Virus record (IMG/VR): IMGVR_UViG_3300017613_000620
Coordinates: 1-42,728 of that record
DNA: 42,728 nucleotides
Direction: 5' to 3' (one strand)
Source of the DNA: a virus
Positions 21,004-28,710 of this stretch are shown piece by piece. Position 1 is the first letter of the stretch. Every line of letters begins with the position of its first letter. The position numbers were made by a program, and so were the translations under genes. Under the pieces are notes generated by a model. It saw nothing but the letters and a program-made list of their open reading frames with translations, was not told where the DNA came from and did no database searches.

Positions 21004-21990
21004 ATGTCCGGTCAACTGTGGGTAACAAATTCCCTCGGTGGCTACATGAGTTCCCAGAAACTTTCCAAGTACCTTAGATATGCGTTGCAACCAACGGTGA
21101 AATTCCGTCAATTCTGCGATGCCAAGGGTGCTTTTGGAAAACATAAGGGCGAATTATACACCTACAATGTGTATAACGATGTAGCTACCCAGGGTAATAC
21201 GTTGGTGGAAACCGACACCATGCCCGAAACCAATTTCACGATTACGCAGGGTACTATCAGCGTAACGGAAGCCGGAAATGCAGTTCCCTACACCGGCAAA
21301 CTGGATGATCTTTCCGAACATCCCGTGAAATCAATTATTAACAAGGCGCTCAAAAACGATGCCAAGAAATTCTTTGACTGTGTTTCTCACGCTGAGTTCA
21401 ATAAAACACCGTTGAGAGTTCAGGCCAGCGATGGAACCGATACGGCGGTGGTGACGTTGCTTACGGCCAGCACTCACACGGATACGAACAATGTTGCAAT
21501 GCGTAAAGGACACGTTTCGGCAGTCGTGGATACGATGAAAGAGCGCAATATTCCACCTTATAGAAACGAGGACTATGTTTGTATCGGGTGGCCCAGCACG
21601 TTCCGAACGCTTAAAAACGATCTGGAATCCGTGTATCAGTACGTTACGGAAGGATACAAGCAAATCTACAACGGCGAAATCGGTAAATACGAGAAATGCC
21701 GTTTTGTGGAGCAAACGCAAATTCCGAAGGGTGGTGCGAACGACAGTACCACTTGGAACGCTTATTCCAACACTTCCGATGCTTGGGATAATGCGAAGTC
21801 CGATTGGGCTTTCTTCTTGGGTCAGGACGGTGTTACGGAAGCGATTGCCGTTCCAGAGGAAATGCGTGGTAAACTTCCGTCCGATTACGGCAGAAGCAAG
21901 GGTGTCGCCTGGTATTACTTGGGCGGCTTTGGCATTATCCATACAACCGCAGCGCAAGCCCGTATCGTGAAATGGGATAGCGCATCATAA
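21004..21990 (+). CDS. Major capsid protein (N4-gp56-like, HK97-type fold)
   Basis: The 328-residue product matches the N4-gp56-type capsid family pattern. It starts GQLWVTNSLGGYMSSQKLSK, followed by LRYALQPTVKFRQFCD, TQGNTLVETDTMPETNF and TVTEAGN-like strands, then GKLDDLSEHPVKSI. A PSDYGRSKGVAWYYLGG segment is near the C-terminus. It should form the icosahedral shell. AAGGAGATAAACTT precedes the ATG, the best ribosome binding site in the window, as expected for the most abundant virion protein. Confidence 0.85.
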   Translation: MSGQLWVTNSLGGYMSSQKLSKYLRYALQPTVKFRQFCDAKGAFGKHKGELYTYNVYNDVATQGNTLVETDTMPETNFTITQGTISVTEAGNAVPYTGKLDDLSEHPVKSIINKALKNDAKKFFDCVSHAEFNKTPLRVQASDGTDTAVVTLLTASTHTDTNNVAMRKGHVSAVVDTMKERNIPPYRNEDYVCIGWPSTFRTLKNDLESVYQYVTEGYKQIYNGEIGKYEKCRFVEQTQIPKGGANDSTTWNAYSNTSDAWDNAKSDWAFFLGQDGVTEAIAVPEEMRGKLPSDYGRSKGVAWYYLGGFGIIHTTAAQARIVKWDSAS

Positions 21991-22008
21991 AGAAGGGAGG
22001 TGGTTTGA

Positions 22009-22491
22009 GTGAGTAACGCTTATGATGATGCAAAATACGGCGTAATTGAACGCCGTTGGTTCGGATTGACAAAAAAATGTGGCGGCTCTGCGGCTGGGGG
22101 TTATACGTTCGGTACGACCGATGCAACCACCGCTGACCATGTTACGCGGTTTTATCCGAAAGGACCGATTAAACTTCTGAAGTTCGGCCATTTGACTCTG
22201 GCAACGATTGCCGGAGGTGGAACCGGCATGGACGAAGTTCCGGCCCGTGTGCTTGTGAACGGGTCTACCGAAACAAGTGCTGATCTGGCTATGGTGGGTG
22301 CAGCTCAGTATGACATTGCCTCCGTGGTGGGTTTTACCGCTGCCCAGGTGGATGCTGGGTCATACATTGGTATTCGCACCGGAACTCCCCAAACTGCTGA
22401 TGGCACCGATGCCAATACTGCAACGACTACCGGCACGGTAGCGTTCTTTATTGATTTCGTGCGTGTTTACAGCAGCAAGTGGGACGAATAG
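22009..22491 (+). CDS. Head-associated protein, possible decoration protein
   Basis: The 160-residue product starts at GTG 22009 after GGGAGGTGG. It is rich in Gly, Ala and Thr, with strand-like repeats (AGGGTGMDEVPARVLVNG, then ADLAMVGAAQYDIAS) and low charge, consistent with a beta-sandwich. Immediate placement after the major capsid gene suggests a head decoration or stabilising protein. No catalytic motif is visible. It could equally be an uncharacterised structural protein. Confidence 0.6.
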   Translation: MSNAYDDAKYGVIERRWFGLTKKCGGSAAGGYTFGTTDATTADHVTRFYPKGPIKLLKFGHLTLATIAGGGTGMDEVPARVLVNGSTETSADLAMVGAAQYDIASVVGFTAAQVDAGSYIGIRTGTPQTADGTDANTATTTGTVAFFIDFVRVYSSKWDE

Positions 22492-22499
22492 GCACATAA

Positions 22500-22530
22500 T
22501 CTTGTGGGGGCTTAAAACACCCCCACAAGA
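22500..22530. other. Stable stem-loop without T-run at the entry to the glycan cassette
   Basis: TCTTGTGGGGG (22500-22510) pairs perfectly with CCCCCACAAGA (22520-22530) around a 9-base loop. No T-run follows on either strand. It lies between the head gene stop and the ribosome binding site of the first glycosyltransferase, so it may be an RNA processing, stability or attenuation site that separates high head-gene expression from the enzymes downstream. Confidence 0.6.
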
Positions 22531-22552
22531 AAAATTGGAGGGGAGGGGGATT

Positions 22553-23629
22553 TTGAACATTGTTTTTGTGTCGGCACACGCCTGCATTAGAGTGCAGAAA
22601 ATGGCGTTGCCGCTTACACAGGTAGGGCATAAGGTTCATTTAATTGCAAAAAAAATACCGAGTTTTTACGAATGTTACGACACGTTCTCAATTTATTCGG
22701 ATGCAGGGCAATTAATAAATGTTATTAAAAGATTTGAAAAAGTCGGGGATATTGACATTTATCATTGCCATAATGAACCGTCCTGGTTTGTCACGATCCT
22801 TAAAGAAAGAACCGGAGTGCCGGTGGTACTGGACGTTCACGACACCTATTTGACACGCTTGACACCGGCTGAATGTCGCTCTTTGAAAAATCATGGTTTT
22901 AATCCATTCAGGGTTTCAAACGAAGAAAGACTTAATTTCCGGTTAGCCGATGGACTTGTTTTCGTTTCCGATTCGGTCAGGGATGTGACCATGAAAGAGT
23001 TTGAATTAAATCAACCATCCCTTGTTTTACCCAGCTACGTTCCTGATTTCTTATACAAATACAATATGGGGCGATACTTGGGCGGTTTAGTGTACGAAGG
23101 CAAGGTGACGCTGCCGGGTGAAATAGATGGCAAGAATGAACGAATGTGGGGATTCTCGTATTGCGATTATACCAGAGTGGCGAAGGATTGCACGAACGCT
23201 GGCATTGATTTTCACCTTTACCCTGGAACTAACGAAGCTAAAAAACACTATAATGGAATCGCCACGGTGCATCCCGGATACCCGTATTTAGAGCTTTTAA
23301 CGTGTTTAACACGGCATGATTGGGGTCTGGTCGGCAATATGGAGAAAAGCTATCAATGGGAAATGACCTTAACCAATAAAATGTTCGAGTATTTAGCGTG
23401 TGGGTTGCCGGTTGTGGCAATAAATGCAAGCGAATCAAGCAAATTCATTGAGAAACACGATGTCGGCATCACGGTTGAATCAATGAGGGAATTAAAAGCC
23501 CGATGGGGAGAGCACAGAAAGAAACAGGAGAATGTGATTAAGTTCAGACAGAAGTTCATCATGGATAATCACATCGACAGTTTGCTGGAATTATATAAAA
23601 AATTAATTTGTCTGAGGGGGGCGGCATGA
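22553..23629 (+). CDS. Glycosyltransferase, GT4-like (first)
   Basis: TTG 22553 follows GGAGGGGAGGGGGA and gives 358 residues; an in-frame extension to 22451 crosses the upstream hairpin and is not favoured. The N-terminus NIVFVSAHACIRVQKMA and VGHKVHLIAKK form the usual Rossmann start. A DIDIYHCHNEPSWFV segment and GVPVVLDVHDTYLTRL match acceptor-side motifs of GT4. The C-terminal KMFEYLACGLPVVAIN with SSKFIEKHDVGI is the sugar-nucleotide-binding signature. It should transfer a sugar from a nucleotide donor with retaining chemistry. Donor and acceptor are unknown. Confidence 0.82.
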   Translation: MNIVFVSAHACIRVQKMALPLTQVGHKVHLIAKKIPSFYECYDTFSIYSDAGQLINVIKRFEKVGDIDIYHCHNEPSWFVTILKERTGVPVVLDVHDTYLTRLTPAECRSLKNHGFNPFRVSNEERLNFRLADGLVFVSDSVRDVTMKEFELNQPSLVLPSYVPDFLYKYNMGRYLGGLVYEGKVTLPGEIDGKNERMWGFSYCDYTRVAKDCTNAGIDFHLYPGTNEAKKHYNGIATVHPGYPYLELLTCLTRHDWGLVGNMEKSYQWEMTLTNKMFEYLACGLPVVAINASESSKFIEKHDVGITVESMRELKARWGEHRKKQENVIKFRQKFIMDNHIDSLLELYKKLICLRGAA

Positions 23630-24225
23630 TTAATCAGGAAATGCAGGGGTATTGGGATGAGATCGCTAAAATACAGGCAAAGCATTTTAGTGAAAACATT
23701 TGGAAAAAAGCCAAGATATTAGGCAAAATACTGGATGCTGATAATTTCTTTAATAAAAGAGTGCTTGAAATCGGAGTGGGAGTACCGCTTGTGTCAGCGG
23801 CGATACAACTGATTTTACTAAATAATTGGCATTGGGCCGGGACGGATGTATCACCTATTTATGTTGATTATGCCCGAAAACGCATGGGGTGCGAAGTGGT
23901 TCACGCAGATGTGAAAACACTACCGGAAACCGAGGACGGGTTTGATCGAATATTCTGCTTTGATAGTTTGGAACACGTTCCACCCGATGACAGAGAGGAA
24001 GGATTTGAACGCATTGGCAAGGTTTTAGCTCCGCACGGTAGAATTTATGTTCATTTACCGTGGGAGGAATCACACCACACCGATTTTGATTATGAGTTCG
24101 ATCTTCACACTTTGGCGCTTCTGGTGGATAAAACCGAAACGGAATTGATAAAATACGAACGGTACGAGTGTGAAACCATAAACGATAAAATAAAAAAATA
24201 CAAGTGGGTAATTCTTGAGCGTTAG
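23626..24225 (+). CDS. SAM-dependent class I methyltransferase
   Basis: The 199-residue product starts at ATG 23626, overlapping the glycosyltransferase stop by four bases. Motif I is VLEIGVGVPLV at residues 46-56. TDVSPIYVDYARKRM follows as the SAM ribose-binding strand, then CEVVHADVKTLP and FCFDSLEHVPPDDREE, as in UbiE/small-molecule methyltransferases. A product of this kind could cap or O-methylate a glycan, stopping chain growth. The substrate is unknown; clustering with glycosyltransferases points to a sugar. Confidence 0.82.
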   Translation: MINQEMQGYWDEIAKIQAKHFSENIWKKAKILGKILDADNFFNKRVLEIGVGVPLVSAAIQLILLNNWHWAGTDVSPIYVDYARKRMGCEVVHADVKTLPETEDGFDRIFCFDSLEHVPPDDREEGFERIGKVLAPHGRIYVHLPWEESHHTDFDYEFDLHTLALLVDKTETELIKYERYECETINDKIKKYKWVILER

Positions 24226-25225
24226 CCATTACGATAATATTGAGAAAGCAAAGGAGCTGGTTCAATTCGGAGCCAGCCCAAGGCGATATGTTTGCGAAGT
24301 TCATCGGGAAGTCTGGGATTTAATTGAAAAGAATATCGAATCCGAGCAGAACAAGCAACAAGCCCTTGATTTATTAGCAGAAGCGTACTGGTTAAGTAAA
24401 AGAATGTCCGACAGGCTAAAGGAATTAAAAGAAACGGCTCAGTTCGATGGTAACGATGCGCTCACCGATGCGGATTTCAGAAGCAGGATTCAGCAAAGGG
24501 CTGAACGTGTAAATGCTTTAAAAACCTATAAATCGGTTCAGATTCAAACGATTGATTTCTGCAACCGCTCATGCGCGTGGTGTCCCAACAAGGATTTGAA
24601 TAAATCACCCGAAACTAAAATGAGTCAGAAAACACTAAGCCGAATCCTACGCCAGTTGCTTGATTATAATTACACGGGTGCCGTTCATCCTTATTTAATG
24701 GCCGAACCGCTGGAAGATAATCGTATATTGGCGATCCTGAAAGAAATAAAAGAATATCTACCGGATGCACGTGTCAAAATAGCCACGAACGGAGATAAAC
24801 TTAAATACTCCGAGGATGTTCAAGGCTTGCTTGATGCCGGTTGTGATTCGATTCATGTCAACCATTACGATGATCTTAACGAATACAAGTTGCGGGACAA
24901 GGATTTTGAAGGGGTGACTCATTTCGGAAGGGGTTATCTTAAACCAACTTTTTTTAATCGAGCCGGGAAGGTGAAATTCATACCATCCAAAATACAAACG
25001 AAAGGATGCTCATATTTTTTAAACAAGCTGTATTTCAGGCATAACGGGGATTTGATTCTATGTTGTTCCGACTACGATTACGAAGTGGTGTTCGGAAATA
25101 TCAATGAGCAATCCCTGCCTAATATTTTAGCGGGGGAATTGTATCGGAAATATTATTATGCGCACAAAAACGGAGAGGCTAAAACGGGGGGCTTGAAATT
25201 ATGTCAAGATTGCAACCATATTTAA
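24215..25225 (+). CDS. Radical SAM enzyme with SPASM-like C-terminus
   Basis: The 336-residue product starts at TTG 24215, overlapping the methyltransferase stop by 11 bases. An unusual N-terminal helical segment of about 100 residues precedes TIDFCNRSCAWCPN. There C116, C120 and C123 form the CX3CX2C site binding the radical [4Fe-4S] cluster. The barrel continues with MAEPLEDNRILAI and IATNGDKL. The C-terminus has C265, the pair C283-C284, and C330-x2-C333, which fits an auxiliary cluster domain (SPASM type). Likely chemistry is radical modification of a peptide or sugar. The substrate cannot be inferred. Confidence 0.82.
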   Translation: MSVSHYDNIEKAKELVQFGASPRRYVCEVHREVWDLIEKNIESEQNKQQALDLLAEAYWLSKRMSDRLKELKETAQFDGNDALTDADFRSRIQQRAERVNALKTYKSVQIQTIDFCNRSCAWCPNKDLNKSPETKMSQKTLSRILRQLLDYNYTGAVHPYLMAEPLEDNRILAILKEIKEYLPDARVKIATNGDKLKYSEDVQGLLDAGCDSIHVNHYDDLNEYKLRDKDFEGVTHFGRGYLKPTFFNRAGKVKFIPSKIQTKGCSYFLNKLYFRHNGDLILCCSDYDYEVVFGNINEQSLPNILAGELYRKYYYAHKNGEAKTGGLKLCQDCNHI

Positions 25226-25233
25226 GGGTTCAA

Positions 25234-26112
25234 ATGGTGACACAGGAACCGTTTCAATGGGTGGAAGGATTTAAAAATATATTACAAGGCTATGATTTAA
25301 CCGTAAATTCTAATATTAACCTGAAATTGCCGACCGATATTTACTTGCTTATGTGGGCGAATCAGGAAGCCAAGGAGTTCATAAACCGTTACAGGGGTGA
25401 TGCTAAAATCATTCTATGGGTTCGCAGATACGAGTATTATCAATCATGGCTGTACGAGATAAATTTCAACAAGGTTTCGGCGGTTATATTCGTGAACGAT
25501 TATTTAGCCGAGGGTTTTGAAAAACAAACAGGCGTAAAAACCCATGTGATTTACAATTCGGTTGATTTAAACAAATGGACACTCGTTGAAAAACTCAAAT
25601 CGAAAAACATCGGCATGGTGGGATGGATAAATCAGAAAAAAAACTTCCCTCTAGCAATACAGATTTTAAGCAAATTGCCCAAACATGAACTCCATATTGC
25701 CGGAGGGGTTCAGGACTCAGCCACAATGGATTATATCTTCAACCTGGCAGCGGATTTAAAAATCACGCTGGAACGATTAAATTTTCACGGGCGCATACCG
25801 CATCATAAAATGGATGCCTGGCTGAACAATATTGGTGTTTTATTGTCATGCTCTATTTCCGAGGGTTGCCCGAATAACGTCCTTGAAGCAATGGCAAAGG
25901 GTATTCCGACAATAATTCATAATTGGCCCGGTGCGAAGGATATATTTCCTGAAGAATGTATATTTAACACGGTTGACGAAGCCTGTGAACTAATAACAAC
26001 CTATGGAACAACAAGAAAACTTTTCGCTTTAGACGATTTCGGTATCGGTAATTATGAACGAATTGCTGATATTATACAACAAATAACCGGAAACCAAAAG
26101 GAAGCAGCATGA
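25234..26112 (+). CDS. Glycosyltransferase, GT4-like (second)
   Basis: ATG 25234, five bases after AAGGG, is preferred over the in-frame ATG at 25201, which lies inside the radical SAM gene. The product is 292 residues. The first half is divergent (LPTDIYLLMWANQEA, IILWVRRYEYYQSWLY). VIYNSVDLNKW and KNIGMVGWINQKKNFPLA then begin the GT-B C-terminal domain. SISEGCPNNVLEAMAKGIP carries the EX7E pair (E210 and E218 from this start) that binds the donor nucleotide sugar. This is the clearest GT4 signature in the window. It overlaps the next gene by four bases. Confidence 0.85.
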   Translation: MVTQEPFQWVEGFKNILQGYDLTVNSNINLKLPTDIYLLMWANQEAKEFINRYRGDAKIILWVRRYEYYQSWLYEINFNKVSAVIFVNDYLAEGFEKQTGVKTHVIYNSVDLNKWTLVEKLKSKNIGMVGWINQKKNFPLAIQILSKLPKHELHIAGGVQDSATMDYIFNLAADLKITLERLNFHGRIPHHKMDAWLNNIGVLLSCSISEGCPNNVLEAMAKGIPTIIHNWPGAKDIFPEECIFNTVDEACELITTYGTTRKLFALDDFGIGNYERIADIIQQITGNQKEAA

Positions 26113-26507
26113 TTGAATTTGATCCTAAAAAACCCTATGGGGAAGTGTTCGGACCTGGTGGCGATTGCAAATACATTCAGGAAGGTAGAAAATACGATGG
26201 CGGCGGTTTTTTTGTCGGGTATCAGAAAGGCCGGGAACCAATACCGGAACCGGAGCCACCCGAACCCGTGAAGAAAATCGTTGAGGAACCCGAACCAAGA
26301 GAATCGGAGGTTTGCGAGTATTGTGGCAAGCGTTTTAAGAAAGTCACAAGCCATTTAAGATGGTGCAAGGTGAAAAAGGCAAAGGAGAAGGGGGATGGCA
26401 GAAACGCTGGGAAGCCTGGTGGACAAACTAAGCGTGATGAACCTAAAACTCTGGCATCAAGAGGAAATCAAACATCGTACATCATTGGAAGACTCGACGA
26501 TAGCTGA
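26109..26507 (+). CDS. Small zinc-finger protein with proline/glutamate hinge
   Basis: The 132-residue product starts with YGEVFGPGGDCKYIQEGRKY, a short globular part. A Pro-Glu-rich linker (residues 43-65) leads to CEYCGKRFKKVTSHLRWC, a C-x2-C-x9-H-x3-C finger (C69, C72, H82, C86). A basic tail follows. The last 113 bases overlap the DUF4254-like gene in another frame, so the tail sequence may be unconstrained. Binding to nucleic acid or to another virion protein is plausible. It is an odd passenger inside a glycan enzyme cluster. Confidence 0.6.
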   Translation: MIEFDPKKPYGEVFGPGGDCKYIQEGRKYDGGGFFVGYQKGREPIPEPEPPEPVKKIVEEPEPRESEVCEYCGKRFKKVTSHLRWCKVKKAKEKGDGRNAGKPGGQTKRDEPKTLASRGNQTSYIIGRLDDS

Positions 26508-26634
26508 TGCCGCTCGTAAAATCGGGGTGCTGAATAAACAGCGCAACGACTTGATTCAGGAGATAGACGAAATGGTGGTGAATATCGGCAACGGAAAACC
26601 ACCCAAAGTTTACTATCAGGTGAAAATGTACTGA
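26395..26634 (+). CDS. DUF4254-like small helical protein
   Basis: The 79-residue product reads ETLGSLVDKLSVMNLKLWHQ and later KIGVLNKQRNDLIQEIDEM. This matches my recollection of DUF4254 family proteins, which are often encoded next to glycosyltransferases. ATG 26395 follows GGAGAAGGGGG. It is all helical. Known relatives have no established activity; a partner or scaffold for the flanking glycan enzymes is a reasonable inference. Confidence 0.68.
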   Translation: MAETLGSLVDKLSVMNLKLWHQEEIKHRTSLEDSTIADAARKIGVLNKQRNDLIQEIDEMVVNIGNGKPPKVYYQVKMY

Positions 26635-28010
26635 TGATTAAACCAGAAGCTATCAGATACGAGCTTGTTCCATTCACACGCGGGCGTGGCCTTCAGGTTA
26701 ATATCCCGGAGGAACAGCCGAAAATGTGGCCCCATTTCACGGGTTGTGACGAATCGGATTTCCGGTATTTTCACAAGTCACGCTGGGATTACGTTATTTT
26801 GCACGAATTAAGAGATGAATCCCTGTTTCTGAAAGCATGGCAAAGAATAAGACAGGGTGGGCATTTCATTTTAATCGGTGAGAATCGAGCGCCTCAGATG
26901 ATGAATATCAAGGGATGGGATTTTCTCTTATCGGAAAAATCAGAAGATGATTTCATTCATGTTTACAAGAAACGCTCAGACAAGCAACAACTCATATTTT
27001 ACAATGATGAACGACCACCGAAAACGGTTTTGGTTATCAGGTATGGTGCCGTTGGAGATATGATTCAAATAAGCAGTATATTTCCGCCTTTGAAAAAACA
27101 AGGATACCACATCACCGTTCTATGTCAACCTAAAAGCGCATCCATTATAAAAGATGATCCCAACGTGGACGATATATTCATTACCGACAAAGATCAGGTG
27201 CCGAACCAGCAACTTGATTATCATTGGGAATTTCTGAAAACCAAGTACGATAAAATCATAAACCTGTCCGAATCCGTTGAGGGCACGATTCTTGCGCTTC
27301 CCGGCAGAATGAACAATAAATGGCCTTATAGCGCCAGACAGAAATACATGAGCATAAATTATCTTGAATTTACGCACGACTTGGCAGAATTACCATATCC
27401 GCCGTTCAACACGAAATTCTATCCCGACAAGAAAGAAATTCAATGGTGCGTTCAAAAAAGGAAGCAAATCGGGGCTGGACCCATTATTCATTGGGTTTTG
27501 TCCGGTTCATCTATTCACAAGACATGGCCCTACCTGGATCAGATCATAGCACGGTTATTAGTTAAATATCCCGAAGCAAGTATCGTTCTCACGGGTGACG
27601 AAATGTGCAAAATGCTTCAATCCGGTTGGGAAAACGAGAAAAGAGTCCATCTCTGGGCGGGAGAGAAAATCAGAAACACGCTCACATTCGCCGTTACACA
27701 GGCAGATATCGTTATCGGGCCTGAAACGGGTGTTATAAACGCCGTGGGGATGGAACTCACTCCCACAATAATATTCTTAAGCCACAGCAGCAGGGAAAAC
27801 GTCAGCAAGCATTGGGTAAACACAATCAGCTTGGAACCCGATAAAAAAGATTGTCCGTGTTTTCCTTGTCACCGATTGCACTATACATGGCATTTCTGCA
27901 ATCAGGATAGCGTAACCGGCGCAGCATTGTGTCAGGCCCGAATCAACGTGAATACCGTTGAGGAAGCGATTGAATTAGCAATGAGTAAAACCACACAAAA
28001 GGCGGCATAG
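26634..28010 (+). CDS. GT9-like glycosyltransferase with methyltransferase-like N-terminal domain
   Basis: The 458-residue product has two parts. Residues 1 to about 115 include WDYVILHELRDESLFLKAWQ and IRQGGHFILIGENR, which look like the C-terminal half of a class I methyltransferase without the SAM-binding motif I. From residue 132, VLVIRYGAVGDMIQISSIF begins a GT9 (heptosyltransferase) fold. PIIHWVLSGSSIHKTWPYLD, ASIVLTGDE and VIGPETGVINAVG follow as in ADP-heptose enzymes. A Cys-rich region (CPCFPCHRLHYTWHFC) near the C-terminus may bind metal. Its natural relatives act on lipopolysaccharide cores; the phage substrate is unknown. Confidence 0.8.
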   Translation: MIKPEAIRYELVPFTRGRGLQVNIPEEQPKMWPHFTGCDESDFRYFHKSRWDYVILHELRDESLFLKAWQRIRQGGHFILIGENRAPQMMNIKGWDFLLSEKSEDDFIHVYKKRSDKQQLIFYNDERPPKTVLVIRYGAVGDMIQISSIFPPLKKQGYHITVLCQPKSASIIKDDPNVDDIFITDKDQVPNQQLDYHWEFLKTKYDKIINLSESVEGTILALPGRMNNKWPYSARQKYMSINYLEFTHDLAELPYPPFNTKFYPDKKEIQWCVQKRKQIGAGPIIHWVLSGSSIHKTWPYLDQIIARLLVKYPEASIVLTGDEMCKMLQSGWENEKRVHLWAGEKIRNTLTFAVTQADIVIGPETGVINAVGMELTPTIIFLSHSSRENVSKHWVNTISLEPDKKDCPCFPCHRLHYTWHFCNQDSVTGAALCQARINVNTVEEAIELAMSKTTQKAA

Positions 28011-28011
28011 C

Positions 28012-28710
28012 ATGGCTTTACGAACAATAACCGGAAATGAATTAATAAAAGCGAGTTTAAGGGTTTTGGGCGTTCACGATATTCACACGACACCCACCGA
28101 CGATGAAATGCAAAATGCGCTCGATGCCTTTATCTGGATGCTGGAACAATTAGCCGGTCCACCCGATAGAACCGATATTGGTATAAAACCGTGGATACAG
28201 GCGATAGCGACCTTAACGCTTTCAGCTAAAGCCAGTTTCGATATAAAAGCCAGTGGGGGTGATTTAGACCTTGAAGTGCCGGAAGGTATCATCACGGCCA
28301 CACGCAGGGACACGGACAGCAACGATAATATCCTGATACCGATGACGCTTGAGGATTACAATGCCATATCCAATAAGGGTCAAACGGGAACACCCGGCAG
28401 ATATTATTACGAACGAGAAAAAGACAACGGATTATTCAAGCTGGATTATATACCATCCGATACTACCGACACGGTTATTCTGAATTATCGCAGACGCATA
28501 GAATCGCCAACACTTGCAGGCAATCTTGATATGCCCGAAGTATCATATCGGATGCTGAAATATAACCTTGCGATAGACCTGGCACCCGAATACGGCAAAG
28601 AACCCAGCTCCGTTCTCATGGGGTTGGCGCTTCAAAGCAGGCGCAAGTTATCACGGCATTATCCTGAAATATCGTCAACTGAAATGTATTTTCAACCAGG
28701 CAGGGATTAA
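28012..28710 (+). CDS. P22 gp4-like tail adaptor / head completion protein
   Basis: The 232-residue product begins TITGNELIKASLRVLGVHD, followed by DEMQNALDAFIWMLEQL, the signature of P22 gp4-type tail accessory proteins. RRDTDSNDNILIPMTLEDY and a YRMLKYNLAIDLAPEYG segment also fit. It docks on the portal ring and starts neck assembly. It starts two bases after the GT9 stop with a weak ribosome binding site, so it may be coupled to the glycan cassette. It ends in overlap with the next ATG. Confidence 0.85.
   Translation: MALRTITGNELIKASLRVLGVHDIHTTPTDDEMQNALDAFIWMLEQLAGPPDRTDIGIKPWIQAIATLTLSAKASFDIKASGGDLDLEVPEGIITATRRDTDSNDNILIPMTLEDYNAISNKGQTGTPGRYYYEREKDNGLFKLDYIPSDTTDTVILNYRRRIESPTLAGNLDMPEVSYRMLKYNLAIDLAPEYGKEPSSVLMGLALQSRRKLSRHYPEISSTEMYFQPGRD

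Noticed and set aside
22500-22530. The hairpin after the head gene as an intrinsic terminator
   Set aside because: The stem is strong but there is no U-run on either strand, and the downstream genes need the same late transcript or an unseen promoter.
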